Source: CADCWK01 sp964244115 (lineage in GTDB: Bacteria; Chloroflexota; Chloroflexia; Thermomicrobiales; UBA6265). Taken from it: a stretch of DNA of 64,000 bases. The stretch lies in NCBI GenBank assembly GCA_964244115.1, contig CAXTHM010000013.1, positions 1 to 64,000 of the forward strand. The letters run 5' to 3'. Under the pieces are notes generated by a model. The model ran no database searches. It worked only from the letters and a program-made list of their open reading frames with translations, and was not told the origin of the DNA. Positions 38,784 to 48,268 of this stretch are shown one piece after another. Position numbers and translations under genes: made by a program. Numbering within the stretch: the first letter of the stretch is position 1; every line of letters begins with the position of its first letter.

Positions 38784-39584
38784 AGCTTCACCTCTTCAGC
38801 GATCACCCTGATCAGGGGAAGGAGCCGTCCTGTTGGCCGGCCGCTCCGGGCGCCGTTCAGGGAATAGAGACGTGGCATCCGGTCCGGACTCTCTTCGCGA
38901 GAGCCGGCGCGTCCATGATACCCGCGCGGCGTCTTCGTCAATCGATCCCCGGTCGAGACGCGTTCCGATCCCGGATCGTCCGTGGATCGTTCCTGATACG
39001 CCGCTACGTCGTGTACCGGTGGCGAACCGGCCGATCGACCGATACGTCTCGGACGCAAATTCCTTACCGGGAGTAGTCCTGACGACCCGACAGGCGAACC
39101 CCGGGCCAGGCGGCCGGGGCGGGTCCGGAGGTAGTCCCCGGCCCGGGCCGCGTCGTCACGACCGGGATCGCCCGGCGTCCGCGCCAGGATACCCGCTTCG
39201 ATGACCGCGCCGATGACCGCGCCGCGATCGAGATCATGGCTTCCGGCGAGGACTCGAAGGCGCCGTCCTCGCTTCGCCGCACGGGCGCTTCGGAGCGGAT
39301 GGACCGTCCGGCGAACAGGCGACCTCCGTCGGAGTCGATGCCCACTCGGCGAAGGCCGGAGGGCGCACCGTCGCGACCTTCATCCGGTTGGCTTGGCGCC
39401 CCTCCCCCGCTCGCCCACGCTCATCGGTACCGACGCTCCAGCCGAACGCCTAAGCTCCCTGGGGTCAGCCTGAGCCATCCCGGGAGACCGACTGCGAGGA
39501 CGGGCTATGCCGACCTCCTCTCCATCGATCGCCCGACCGGCCGCGATCCGAGATGCACTGACAACGGGCTCGACCGCGGACTCG
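38784..39584. other. Gene-free stretch upstream of the PH-like protein gene
   Basis: About 800 bp without a supportable gene. Open frames exist on both strands but are Arg/Ser/Pro-rich and lack ribosome sites and family features. It presumably carries the crtB promoter at its left side. No repeat of the families described elsewhere was recognised. Confidence 0.5.
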
Positions 39585-39622
39585 TTGACCCGAGAGGACG
39601 ATCTGCTATAGTGTACGTACAC
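39585..39622 (+). promoter_or_regulatory. Strong sigma-70-type promoter with palindrome at the start site
   Basis: TTGACC (39585-39590), a 16-nt spacer and TATAGT (39607-39612) are the best consensus promoter in the window. The -10 runs into a perfect 12-bp palindrome GTGTACGTACAC (39611-39622) that covers the expected transcription start, a typical repressor position. The downstream gene starts at 39747, leaving a leader of about 125 nt. Confidence 0.65.
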
Positions 39623-39746
39623 CGCAGGGAGCCGATGACAGGCGGCGGTGAGGTCCTCCCCAGGCCGCACGAAACGCGTCACTCCGGCCCACCACTCCCC
39701 GCTCGTCTCCGTCCCATCGAGTCAGCCTCGTTCACGGGAGTCCGTC

Positions 39747-42065
39747 ATGGCGCGCGAATGGCAGCCTGCCTCGTCCTACCGTCTCACGCCGAGCGACGTC
39801 GACGAGTTCGCCGGATCGCACCTGGCACTGGCCCATCCGGTCAGCCGGAACTGGTCAGCAGCCCGCGGTGCCGTGCTCTGGGAGGGCGCCGTCGATCTGG
39901 CGGGGAGCTTCCCCGGCTTCGCCAGTTGGGGAAGCCGTGCCCGCTCCGTTCGTCTGACACTGACCGACCGATTCCTGCTGGTCGACGAGGAGACGGAGTA
40001 CGGCTTCGGTCTCCCGATAGGCTGGCTGTCGGCAGCCCTGGCGCTGACTGGCGTCGAGCCGATCGCCCTAGAGACAGGCGATCACCTCCGGGTCTGCTAT
40101 CTCGACGGTCACCAGGTCCGCGGGTTCTCGCTCCGGGTCCAGGGTGGCCGCTTCGGCAGCCGGTCGGGTCGCCGGGCCAACCAGTTCCGGGCCGCGGCGA
40201 TCTCACTGGGACTCGCCTCCCCGACGTCGTACCCCGATCGGCTCCTTCCACCCGAGCACGATCTGTCACTGGGGTGGGATGCCTTCGCGTCATATGAGAG
40301 CGAGCCGGTGATCTGGTCGGGACGGGCCGCGATGCCCATCGGCAGCGGGCTGGAATCGGCCCTCTGCGATGTCTGGCTGACGAGCGCTTCGCTGATCTGG
40401 GCGGCGACGTCACGCGCCGGGATCTACCGGATCGCGACCGGATCGCTCGCCGGGATCACCACAGCCGAAACCCCTGGCCACGAGCCGGTGATCTACTGGA
40501 CCGTCGACGCGGCCGATCAGACCTACGTCGATCTCCCGATGATCTTCGGGCGTCCGAACCGTAACGACCCGGACCCGGCAACCCGGGAATCCCTCATCGA
40601 CCTGCTCGAGGCGCGCGGACACCGCATCGCCATCCCGGCCAGCCCGCCACAGCCCTGGCGGGCCGTCACGGCCTCCGTCGAGCTCGCCGAACCGACGGTC
40701 ATCCCGCTGGACGCCGAGATCCCGACCCTGGACACCAGAGGCCAGCCGGAGTCCGAGCAGAGTGGGACCACCGATGCCGGTCAGCCAGGGTCCGGCGGCG
40801 CGATCAGGCCTGTCGATACCGGGAGACGCCGGCTGATGGATGACGGTCTCTTCGCGGAGCGCGTGCCTTCGACGCTGCCACCCTCGACGCCCCGACCCTG
40901 GGGCGAGCGCGTGGAGCGGGTCAGGGAGGACGTTTCGGCGGCGAGGACCTCCGAGGAGATGGTCGCCCGTCCGAGCGACCTCCGCCAGCCGCCACTCCCG
41001 CCCGGCTCGGTCGTCGATCGGCTCCGGATCTGGTCCCCCACCGCCACCCATCGGCAGGCGCCCCCGTCTGGCCGAGACGCGACCGCGATGCTGGTTCGGC
41101 GTCCGCGCGTCCGGGCAACGACGACCGAGGAGTTCCTTGCCTCCGAACAGGCCGCGCACGCCGCCAGGTCGGCGGGTATCGCGGCTTCCTCGATCGAAAC
41201 CGCTCCCGATCCCCGGTCATCCGCCGCTCGACCCACCCCTCCGGACCGCGGCGTCATCGTCAGCTTCCGCCGTCCGCGGACCGCGGTCGCCGGCCTCGCG
41301 GAGACGGTTCACCGCGCCGAGGGAACAGCGGCGGCGCGATCGACCTCGTCCTTCGCCACCGTGGGGGGTGCGAGGGCGGCTGGAACCGGCGTCGCGTCCG
41401 GGACGGCGGCCGGCCAGCCGAAGGGTGGTGAGTCGAACGCGATCGTCTCCGACGCCTCGTCGGGCGTTGATCTGGATCTCCCCTCGTCAACGCGGGATGC
41501 CTGTGACGCGCTCGGGGCGCCGGAGCGGTCCGGGCGACCCCTCCCCGGCGCAGCCACGGAAGCGGCTTCGGATCCGCAGGTGTCCGCGGAGGGGAGCCGC
41601 CAACCCGACCGTGATGTGGCCACCGACCGGGACTCCGCTGCGATGTCGCCCGATGCTGCGGTCACCGAGGCACCCTCCGGAATCGGCCAGTCCGTGCCGG
41701 ACACATCGGCCTCGAATCGACCGACCCATCTGCCGATCATGCGGTCCGCCCTGTCGGCGATCGACGCGCAACTGCTGATCGCGATGCGCGCGACATCGGG
41801 TCCGGCGATTCCGGCCGGTGAGACGGCGATCGCGGCGACCGCCCCGTTCCTGGCCGAGGCGCTCGTCGAACTCGATGCGGCCGTGTCCGAAGGCGAGTTG
41901 GCGCCGAGCGCGGCCGAGACCCACCGCCACGCGATGACCCGCTCCGCTGACACGACCGAACGCCTCCGGTCGCTACTGGAGCTCCATGCCCACGGCTACC
42001 TGTCGGCCGCAGACCTCGATCGGCGATGCACAGCCCTGCTCGGTCGCGCTGGCATCCTGAGCTAG
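39747..42065 (+). CDS. Unrecognised protein: two PH-like repeats, long disordered linker, SHOCT-like end
   Basis: Protein of 772 residues, not confidently assigned. Residues about 40-155 and 190-310 look like two related beta-rich domains, each starting with a LWEG/IWSG turn and containing a LTLTDRFLLV- or VWLTSASLIW-type strand pair, as in bacterial PH/GRAM-like domains (inference). Residues about 325-680 are low complexity, rich in Pro/Ser/Thr/Arg. The last 35 residues (LRSLLELHAHGYLSAADLDRRCTALLG) resemble a SHOCT oligomerisation motif. No signal peptide or membrane helix. GGGAG precedes ATG 39747. Strong promoter and palindrome upstream suggest regulated, substantial expression. Confidence 0.7.
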   Translation: MAREWQPASSYRLTPSDVDEFAGSHLALAHPVSRNWSAARGAVLWEGAVDLAGSFPGFASWGSRARSVRLTLTDRFLLVDEETEYGFGLPIGWLSAALALTGVEPIALETGDHLRVCYLDGHQVRGFSLRVQGGRFGSRSGRRANQFRAAAISLGLASPTSYPDRLLPPEHDLSLGWDAFASYESEPVIWSGRAAMPIGSGLESALCDVWLTSASLIWAATSRAGIYRIATGSLAGITTAETPGHEPVIYWTVDAADQTYVDLPMIFGRPNRNDPDPATRESLIDLLEARGHRIAIPASPPQPWRAVTASVELAEPTVIPLDAEIPTLDTRGQPESEQSGTTDAGQPGSGGAIRPVDTGRRRLMDDGLFAERVPSTLPPSTPRPWGERVERVREDVSAARTSEEMVARPSDLRQPPLPPGSVVDRLRIWSPTATHRQAPPSGRDATAMLVRRPRVRATTTEEFLASEQAAHAARSAGIAASSIETAPDPRSSAARPTPPDRGVIVSFRRPRTAVAGLAETVHRAEGTAAARSTSSFATVGGARAAGTGVASGTAAGQPKGGESNAIVSDASSGVDLDLPSSTRDACDALGAPERSGRPLPGAATEAASDPQVSAEGSRQPDRDVATDRDSAAMSPDAAVTEAPSGIGQSVPDTSASNRPTHLPIMRSALSAIDAQLLIAMRATSGPAIPAGETAIAATAPFLAEALVELDAAVSEGELAPSAAETHRHAMTRSADTTERLRSLLELHAHGYLSAADLDRRCTALLGRAGILS

Positions 42066-42139
42066 GAACGCGTTCGTCCCCTCTATGTTGAGCTGGTGCG
42101 GGGAATGACGGCCGTTCGCCCAGCGGCTTCGGCGACCGG

Positions 42140-42160
42140 CCGGGAACGCCCGATTCCCGG
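42140..42160. terminator. Short hairpin between convergent genes
   Basis: CCGGGAA (42140-42146) pairs with TTCCCGG (42154-42160) in the 120-bp convergent gap. No T-run. Weak terminator candidate. Confidence 0.4.
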
Positions 42161-42185
42161 GATCTCGCCGATGGCGGATCGGACC

Positions 42186-43007
42186 CTAGGCCGACGCCGG
42201 CGCGGCGATCCCGGCGAGGTCGACCGCCGTCCGGGCCAGCCGGCCCAGGATGGCGTCGACGTCGTACGGTCGCGTCACGCCGCTCGTCAGGGCGGCGATG
42301 ATGACCCTGCCGCCGGGGCCATCGAGGATGGCGGCATCGTGGACGTTCCCGCTGAGGGAACCGCTCTTGCCGGCGAACGCGACCCCGTCCGGCAGATCGC
42401 GGCCGAGCCGCTCGACGTGTTGCTGTTGCGCCAGCAGCGACCGCATCCATCGGCAAGACTCGGCCGACGCGGCCCGGTCGTCGACGATCGCCGCCAGCGC
42501 CCCGACCAGGTCGCTGGCCGTGATCTGGTTGCGGGGCAGGTCATCGGAGGGCAGAGCGCCGAGGAACGGCCGCCGCAGGTGCGTCCCGTCGAGACCGAGG
42601 CTCGTCGCGGCGGTCCTGACGCCATCGAGCCCGACCGCCTCGATCAGGACGTTGGACGCGGTGTTGTCCGAGATCGCGATCATCAGGTAGGCGTGGTCGT
42701 CGATCGTCAGCGACAGCCCCGGCTCCATTCCCTTGAGCACGCCCGAGCCCGCGATCGTATCGACGGGCCGCGCCGAGCGCCGATCATCATGCCGGAGTCC
42801 ACCCCGGTCGATCGCCCGGGCGACGGCGATCAGGATCGCCACCTTGATGGTGCTGGCCGAGAGGAACGGGATATCCCCGTGACGCGCCCAGGTGATCGGC
42901 TCGCCTCCCGTCGGGCGGATCTCGACCGCGATCGCCATCCGCCCGACAGTGCCGCCGCGCTCCGCCTCGTCGGCGATCTCCTCGAGCCGTCCCCAGTCAC
43001 TCGACAT
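42186..43007 (-). CDS. Class A beta-lactamase-like serine hydrolase
   Basis: Protein of 273 residues with the penicillin-recognising fold: active-site Ser/Lys in SASTIKVAIL (SxxK), the SDN loop in AISDNTASN, and a third box KSGSLSGN in place of KTG. The Glu166 omega-loop of true class A enzymes is not evident. No signal peptide is seen, so it may be cytosolic or use another route. It may be a D-Ala peptidase or esterase and not a resistance enzyme. ATG 43007 has GGAGGA upstream. It diverges from the PBP gene, sharing a 146-bp promoter gap. Confidence 0.85.
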   Translation of the reverse strand: MSSDWGRLEEIADEAERGGTVGRMAIAVEIRPTGGEPITWARHGDIPFLSASTIKVAILIAVARAIDRGGLRHDDRRSARPVDTIAGSGVLKGMEPGLSLTIDDHAYLMIAISDNTASNVLIEAVGLDGVRTAATSLGLDGTHLRRPFLGALPSDDLPRNQITASDLVGALAAIVDDRAASAESCRWMRSLLAQQQHVERLGRDLPDGVAFAGKSGSLSGNVHDAAILDGPGGRVIIAALTSGVTRPYDVDAILGRLARTAVDLAGIAAPASA

Positions 43008-43067
43008 CACGCTGTCCTCCGGGCCGAACGATTGCGCCGTTTTCCCCGCGGTCCCTCGGATCGCGAG

Positions 43068-43076
43068 TGGTACCAT
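43068..43076 (+). promoter_or_regulatory. Extended -10 promoter of the penicillin-binding protein gene
   Basis: TGGTACCAT matches TGnTATAAT, with hexamer TACCAT at 43071-43076. Transcription would start near 43083, about 70 nt before the ATG. Confidence 0.45.
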
Positions 43077-43153
43077 CATACGGACGATCGGTTTCCGATG
43101 GGCCGACCGGCCCGGCGACTCGATCGCTACCCCCCTCCTGGAGAACCTCGCGT

Positions 43154-45691
43154 ATGAGTTCAGGCCGGATCACCCGTGCCCGCATGCGTCACCCGTCCGC
43201 CCGGCGCCGCGCCGCGATCTATTCCCGCAGCCAGTACGGCACCCGGCTCCGCTCCCTGCCGCCGCACCTCCTGCCCGGGGTCTCGGGCCGCGGGCAGAAG
43301 CGGTCGCGCAAGCTGCCCATCTTCCTCGTCGCCTTCGCCCTGGTCGGCATCGCGTTCACCGCCGTCGCGGGCGTCGCACTGACGGCCTCGTCAGCAGTCG
43401 GCGTCAACATGACCATCGACGAATACCAGGACGTGACCGGCTCCCTGCCCGACGCGGAGAACATCTTCTCGGAGACGTTCCAGACCACCCGGATCTATGA
43501 CCGGGACGGGAACCTGCTTCAGGACGTCGACGACCCCAACGGCTACTGGCGGACCTTCGTCCCCTACGACCAGATCTCGCCCGACCTCGTCAACGCGACG
43601 ATCGCCGCCGAGGACGCCACCTACTGGACCCATGAAGGGGTCGAACCGATCGCGATCGTCCGCGGCGCCTTCATCATCTTCACCGGGGCCGGGTCGTCCG
43701 GCGGTTCGACGATCACCCAGCAGCTCGTCCGCGCGCTCTACCAGGAGGAGATCGGCAACGACTACGCCGTGTCGCGCAAGGTGCGCGAGGCGATGGCGGC
43801 CATCAAGCTGAATCAGGACTTCACCAAGACCGACATCCTGACCATGTACCTCAACCAGATCTTCTACGGGCAACGCTCGTACGGGATCGAGGCGGCCTCG
43901 GTGATGTACTTCGACAAGCACGCCTCCGAGCTGGACCTGGCCGAGGCCTCGCTGCTGGCCGGCATCCCGCAGCTCCCGACCGCCTACAACCCGGTCGTCA
44001 ACCTCGACTTCGCCAAGCAGCGCCAGGAGTACGTGCTCGACCAGATGGTCAAGCTCGGCTACACGACCCGGGCCGAAGCCGACGCGGCGTTCGCGGAGAC
44101 GCTGAACATTCGCGGCGATCGCTCCGGCCAGGTCCTCGACGACCCGCACTTCACCCAGTACGTCCGCGAGTTCATCACGCAGAAGTACGGCGAGGACGCC
44201 CTCTACCGCGGCGGGCTCCGGGTCTACACCTCGATCGACAGCGAGCTCCAGGACGCCGCCGAGCAGATCGTGCAGGAGGGTGTGGCGGAGGCCGGGCCAT
44301 ACAGCGTCTCGAACGGGGCGGCGGTGATCGCTTCGCCGGACACGGGCGAGATCCTGGCGATGGTCGGTTCAGCCGACTTCGACGACCCGCTGATCTCCGG
44401 GGAGGTCAACATGGCGACTTCCCCGCGACAGCCGGGCTCGACGATGAAGCCAATCGTCTACGCTGCCGCCTTCGAGCAGATGCACTGGAACCCCGGCACG
44501 GTCCTGCTCGACACCCCGTTCGAGCGCCCGACGGATGATCCGAACGAACCATACGCTCCGGGCAACTTCACAGGAAGCTTCTATGGGGCGGTTACCATCC
44601 GGACAGCACTCTCCAACTCCCTGAACATCCCGGCTCTGAAGGCTGCCGACAATGTTCAACCGTCGGCCGTCATGGAGATGTCGACCCGCCTCGGCAACTC
44701 GACGCCGTTTCCTGAGGACGCCAATTACTACGGTTTACAGATCGCCCTGGGTGGTGCCGAGATCCCGCTGGTCGACATGGTGAACTCCTACGCCACGATC
44801 GCGAACGAGGGCAGGTACGTCCCCTTCAACCCGATTACGAGGATCGAGGACGCGCAGGGCAACGTCCTCTACCAGCTCGACCCGGCGACGTCGCTCACCA
44901 ACGCCCCGCAGGTCCTGCGGTCCGAGTACGCCTACCAGCTGATCGACATCCTGAGCGACAACCAGGCCCGGCAGATGCTGTTCGGGCAGGGCAACATCGC
45001 CGAGACGACCCAGCAGGCGCTCGGTCGGCAGATGGGCACCAAGTCCGGTACGACCAACGACGTCAAGGACAGCCTTCGGATGGGCTTCACGACGGCAGCC
45101 GTCGTCGGGGTCTGGACGGGCAACACGGACACCTCGCCGATGCAGCCGACGCCCGGCAATATCGGGACCGACGCGATCTGGAGCGAGCTGATGCTCCTGA
45201 TCCACCAGGACCCGCGCTTCACGGACCTGATCGAGGACGCCGGCGGCAACGCCTACCCGTCGGACTTCGCCCGGCCCGAAGGCATCTACGAGGGGCCGGT
45301 CTGCGCCGGGACGAGCCACAACCCCGGTGACGGCGACGCGACCCGGACCGAACTGCTCGCCCGCGGCAATGAGCCCGTCCTGCTCTGCGACCAGATGTCA
45401 GACTGGGAGCAGCGCGACCTGCAGGAGGCCCTCGACGGCATCGGCGACCGTCGGCTGGTCGGTGGCGCGGCCGACAGCGTCCGGGAATACGCCAACGAGA
45501 TCAGCGGCGGCCGGCAGGGCGGCGGTCGCAGCCCGAGCCAGTCGATCACCTCGACCAACTCCGGCCAGCCCGACCCGAGCGACAGTGGCAACGGGACCGG
45601 CAACCCAGCCGGTCCCAGCTCGCCGGCAGATGGCACCCAGCCGGGTCAGCAACCGAGTAGCCAACCGTCGATCCAGCCGGTCAACGGGTAA
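43154..45691 (+). CDS. Class A penicillin-binding protein (transglycosylase/transpeptidase)
   Basis: Bifunctional cell-wall synthase of 845 residues. A short Arg-rich cytoplasmic part and one membrane helix (about 57-80) precede a GT51 domain with catalytic Glu in AAEDATYWTHEGVEP and the GGSTITQQLVR motif. The transpeptidase domain has Ser in QPGSTMKPIVY, SxN in ALSNSLNIPALK and KSGTTNDVKD. The tail is low complexity (Ser/Gln/Pro/Gly). It polymerises and cross-links peptidoglycan outside the membrane. The stop codon TAA overlaps the left inverted repeat of repeat copy C, so the element sits exactly at the gene end. Confidence 0.95.
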   Translation: MSSGRITRARMRHPSARRRAAIYSRSQYGTRLRSLPPHLLPGVSGRGQKRSRKLPIFLVAFALVGIAFTAVAGVALTASSAVGVNMTIDEYQDVTGSLPDAENIFSETFQTTRIYDRDGNLLQDVDDPNGYWRTFVPYDQISPDLVNATIAAEDATYWTHEGVEPIAIVRGAFIIFTGAGSSGGSTITQQLVRALYQEEIGNDYAVSRKVREAMAAIKLNQDFTKTDILTMYLNQIFYGQRSYGIEAASVMYFDKHASELDLAEASLLAGIPQLPTAYNPVVNLDFAKQRQEYVLDQMVKLGYTTRAEADAAFAETLNIRGDRSGQVLDDPHFTQYVREFITQKYGEDALYRGGLRVYTSIDSELQDAAEQIVQEGVAEAGPYSVSNGAAVIASPDTGEILAMVGSADFDDPLISGEVNMATSPRQPGSTMKPIVYAAAFEQMHWNPGTVLLDTPFERPTDDPNEPYAPGNFTGSFYGAVTIRTALSNSLNIPALKAADNVQPSAVMEMSTRLGNSTPFPEDANYYGLQIALGGAEIPLVDMVNSYATIANEGRYVPFNPITRIEDAQGNVLYQLDPATSLTNAPQVLRSEYAYQLIDILSDNQARQMLFGQGNIAETTQQALGRQMGTKSGTTNDVKDSLRMGFTTAAVVGVWTGNTDTSPMQPTPGNIGTDAIWSELMLLIHQDPRFTDLIEDAGGNAYPSDFARPEGIYEGPVCAGTSHNPGDGDATRTELLARGNEPVLLCDQMSDWEQRDLQEALDGIGDRRLVGGAADSVREYANEISGGRQGGGRSPSQSITSTNSGQPDPSDSGNGTGNPAGPSSPADGTQPGQQPSSQPSIQPVNG

Positions 45692-45897
45692 TACGGAATC
45701 CGGGTAAACGGTTGTTGGCCCCTTGACACCTGGGTGGCGGAGCAGACCGCTCCCCCAGCAGAGCGAGACCCCGCTCCGGCTCACCTGTTCGCTCACCCGC
45801 TGGCTCGGCTCTCGCTGCGCTGCGGCTCGCAGGTGCCCAGAGCGGGGAGCAGCACCCACCTGCGGTCACGCACCAAGCGTCAACCCGGATTCCGTCT
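45691..45897. repeat. Dispersed palindromic element, copy C, with clear 15-bp terminal inverted repeats
   Basis: Left end ATACGGAATCCGGGT (45691-45705) and right end ACCCGGATTCCGTCT (45883-45897) are inverted repeats. Inside, CCCCGCTC and CACCTG (45769-45787) pair with CAGGTG and GAGCGGGG (45830-45847), so the centre folds into a long hairpin. The 207-bp size, terminal repeats and lack of coding capacity are MITE-like. It sits between the PBP gene and the Lrp gene. Confidence 0.8.
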
Positions 45898-46022
45898 AAT
45901 CGCCAGCGTTCGTCCTGATCTCACAAAACCGCGATCGCAGGCAAGCGACGAGCCGCACGCTCATCCCAGCGTGCGGCTCGTCTCATGGCCGAGGAAAGCG
46001 TTCTGATCGTGCCGGGAGAGGA

Positions 46023-46631
46023 TCAGGACCGGGACGCCGGCTGAACCTTCCGGGAGCCCTTCGGCCGGCCCGGACCTCGTCGAACGGTCGGCTGACCGTC
46101 GACCGTCGTAGTCCGGAGTGCCGCGCTGGGTGATCCGGTCGCGTCCTCCCGACGGGACAGTCGGGTGCGAACGCGGACGGTGCCGTCCGGCGCGGTCAGT
46201 GCCCGCCACGGGACGGGTGTCGACAGGACCAGGTCGGCGTCGCAGCGAGCGCCCGTCGATCCGAGGGAATCGATCAACGCCTCCAGGGCCGCCGCATCGG
46301 CGACATGCGCCTTGAGGATGAAATTCACCAGACCACTGGTCCGGTGCGCTTCGACGACACTCGGCTCATCGGCAATGACGGCGACGAAGGCCTCGATCGC
46401 CGTTCGATCCACCTCGGCCCGGACGACAGCGGTCAGCGGTCGGCCGATCGCGGCGGGCGACACGACCCCGCGGTAGCCGGCGATCACGCCGCGCTCCTCG
46501 AGGCGCCGGACCCGTTCGATCATCGCCGGGCTGGAGAGCCCCACATGCTCGGCGAGTGCCTTCATCGTCAGGCGCCCGTTAGTCTGAAGTTCGTCGATGA
46601 TCCGCTCGTCGAGCGTATCGATACCGGTCAT
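46023..46631 (-). CDS. Lrp/AsnC-family regulator with C-terminal AT-hook-like motif
   Basis: Protein of 202 residues. An N-terminal HTH (about 1-55, LDERIIDELQTNGRLTMKALAEHVGL) and RAM ligand domain (about 60-145) match the family. The tail carries RRGPGRPKGSRK near residues 185-196, close to the AT-hook consensus centred on GRP, which binds the minor groove of AT-rich DNA. This is unusual for Lrp proteins. ATG 46631 is preceded by GGAG at long spacing. The AT-rich promoter region upstream may be its own target. Confidence 0.88.
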   Translation of the reverse strand: MTGIDTLDERIIDELQTNGRLTMKALAEHVGLSSPAMIERVRRLEERGVIAGYRGVVSPAAIGRPLTAVVRAEVDRTAIEAFVAVIADEPSVVEAHRTSGLVNFILKAHVADAAALEALIDSLGSTGARCDADLVLSTPVPWRALTAPDGTVRVRTRLSRREDATGSPSAALRTTTVDGQPTVRRGPGRPKGSRKVQPASRS

Positions 46632-46801
46632 TCTGCATACTCCATCCGTGATCCGGGTAGACCGGATCGAGCGGCACGCCACATCGGCGTCACCGGGGCC
46701 GTGCGTTTCCAGAACAAGAGTTGATAAGCCGAGGACCGACTTCCGGTTCCTGACAACGTTGTGCGTCAATGGACGACGCAAGAAGTTCGAATTCCATTCC
46801 T

Positions 46802-46830
46802 ATCGTAACGAGCAAAGGATCGCTTCGCAA
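46802..46830 (-). promoter_or_regulatory. Promoter of the AT-hook Lrp gene
   Basis: On the minus strand TTGCGA, 17 nt, TACGAT. It lies in an unusually AT-rich patch (about 46740-46930) for this genome, within the 559-bp gap 46632-47190. The rest of that gap shows nothing recognisable. Confidence 0.5.
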
Positions 46831-47190
46831 CTATCGCCAGCGATTATTCAGAATAGTGGTCGGTTCGGGCCGTTCCCACGCAGATCAACTGCGAGACAAA
46901 CGGCAACCATTCGAAATCCGACACCACGGGTCAGGCCATGAGAGCATCGGTCAGAACGGTTGGATGTCGGAGTCGGCGGAAACGTCCGCCCGAGGGGTCT
47001 GACTCGGAAGAGGATCGCGTCACATCGGAGCGACCGTCGATCACGGGGGGCGCCGGTCGCCGCGAGCGGGTTCGGCCGGGGGCGGGTTCATGGGACTCGG
47101 CGGAATGGTCGACCGAAGTCGATCGGAGGCTCCCCGGGATCGCCCACGTTTGCCAGTGGCCGCCAACGCGACCGTGATCGGTCGGAGTCC

Positions 47191-47922
47191 CTACCCGGAA
47201 CGAGCCGCCGGCTCATCGGAGACCAGCCGGACCGCCGCGTAGGGCTGCGGGCCGATCTCCGCCCAGCCGCGGGTGACCGCGTAGCGCAGCGCGGCGACCC
47301 GGTCGTCGACCTGGAGCTTGCGCAGCACTGACGTCATGTGGTTCTTGACGGTCTGCTCGGTGATATAGAGCCGCGAGGCGATCTCCTTGTTGGAGTTGCC
47401 CATGATCAGGCAGTCCAGCACCTCGAGTTCCCGTGGCGACAGCGTCGGTCCGAGGTCGGGAGCCTCCCCGCCCTGACTCATGGTCCGGAACTCCTCCAGG
47501 ACCTTCTGGGCCAGCGCCGGGCTCCTGAGCACGGACTGATGGAGCAGGTTCTCGCCGTCGAGGACCGCCACGACCGAGTCGATAATGGTCGCGGGATCGC
47601 TGTCCTTGGTCAGGAACCCGAGCGCCCCGGCCCGGATGGCGGCGAAGAGGCGTTCATCGTCGACATGCATCGAGAGGAAGATGATCGCGACGTTCGGCAG
47701 CTGGCGCCGGAGGGCGCTCGCGATCTGCAAGCCGGTGACGCCGGGCAACTGCACATCCATGATCACCAGATCAGGACGCTCGACCTCGGCCAGGTGCAGC
47801 GCCTGATAGCCGCTCGCGGCCTCGCCGATGACGCTGAGCCGGTCATCGGACGAGAGGATCCGACGGAGTCCCACCCGGAAGAACGGGTGGTCGTCGACGA
47901 TGAGCAGACGCCGTGTGTCCAT
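47191..47922 (-). CDS. NarL/LuxR-family response regulator
   Basis: Protein of 243 residues. The receiver domain (about 5-120) has the acidic pair in LLIVDDHPFF, the phosphorylation Asp in LVIMDVQLPG and the conserved Lys in GFLTKDSDP. A GerE-type HTH follows (about 160-220, LSPRELEVLDCLIMGNSNKEIASRLYITEQTVKNH). ATG 47922 is chosen over an ATG 30 nt upstream because GAGGGTC lies before it. No sensor kinase gene is adjacent, so it is an orphan regulator here. Confidence 0.92.
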   Translation of the reverse strand: MDTRRLLIVDDHPFFRVGLRRILSSDDRLSVIGEAASGYQALHLAEVERPDLVIMDVQLPGVTGLQIASALRRQLPNVAIIFLSMHVDDERLFAAIRAGALGFLTKDSDPATIIDSVVAVLDGENLLHQSVLRSPALAQKVLEEFRTMSQGGEAPDLGPTLSPRELEVLDCLIMGNSNKEIASRLYITEQTVKNHMTSVLRKLQVDDRVAALRYAVTRGWAEIGPQPYAAVRLVSDEPAARSG

Positions 47923-48033
47923 GACGTGACCCTCGGTTGCATCCCGGTCCAACGAGTCGTCGTCCGATACGTCACTATCGCGTGGGGGAGCGACCGGCTA
48001 AAACGGCGAGGGAAATCAAATCCGTGCCCCGGT

Positions 48034-48185
48034 TGACGTTCTACCTGTCTCACTGTACTCGTCCAGGCGGGATAAACTCAGTCCCCCATCTCTCCTATGA
48101 CTTTCAGCGTTTTGCGCAATACCGGACCAGCACCCCCATCCGGACCGTCGACCACGCGTATACTTCGCGGCGATTCCTCGCCGCG
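48034..48185 (+). promoter_or_regulatory. Upstream region of the FabF-like gene: two promoter candidates and a 5' hairpin
   Basis: TTGACG (48034-48039), 17 nt, TACTCG (48057-48062) is one candidate. TATACT at 48159-48164 is a better -10 without a clear -35. Directly at its expected start, CGCGGCGA-TTCC-TCGCCGCG (48166-48185) is a perfect 8-bp-stem hairpin that would cap the 5' end of the mRNA. Confidence 0.4.
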
Positions 48186-48268
48186 CCAGCGACGCTCCAC
48201 CTCCGGACACCGATCATGAGGTGACCACCGGGCTGGCTGCGCAGAACGCCCGTACGAAAGGTTCCCCC

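Noticed and set aside
39236..40297. 353-codon frame overlapping the start of the PH-like protein gene
   Set aside because: Arg/Ser/Pro-rich, overlaps the consensus promoter and the better-supported frame at 39747.
42186..43007. Antibiotic-resistance beta-lactamase
   Set aside because: The fold motifs are present, but no signal peptide or Glu166-type omega loop is evident. Called only beta-lactamase-like.
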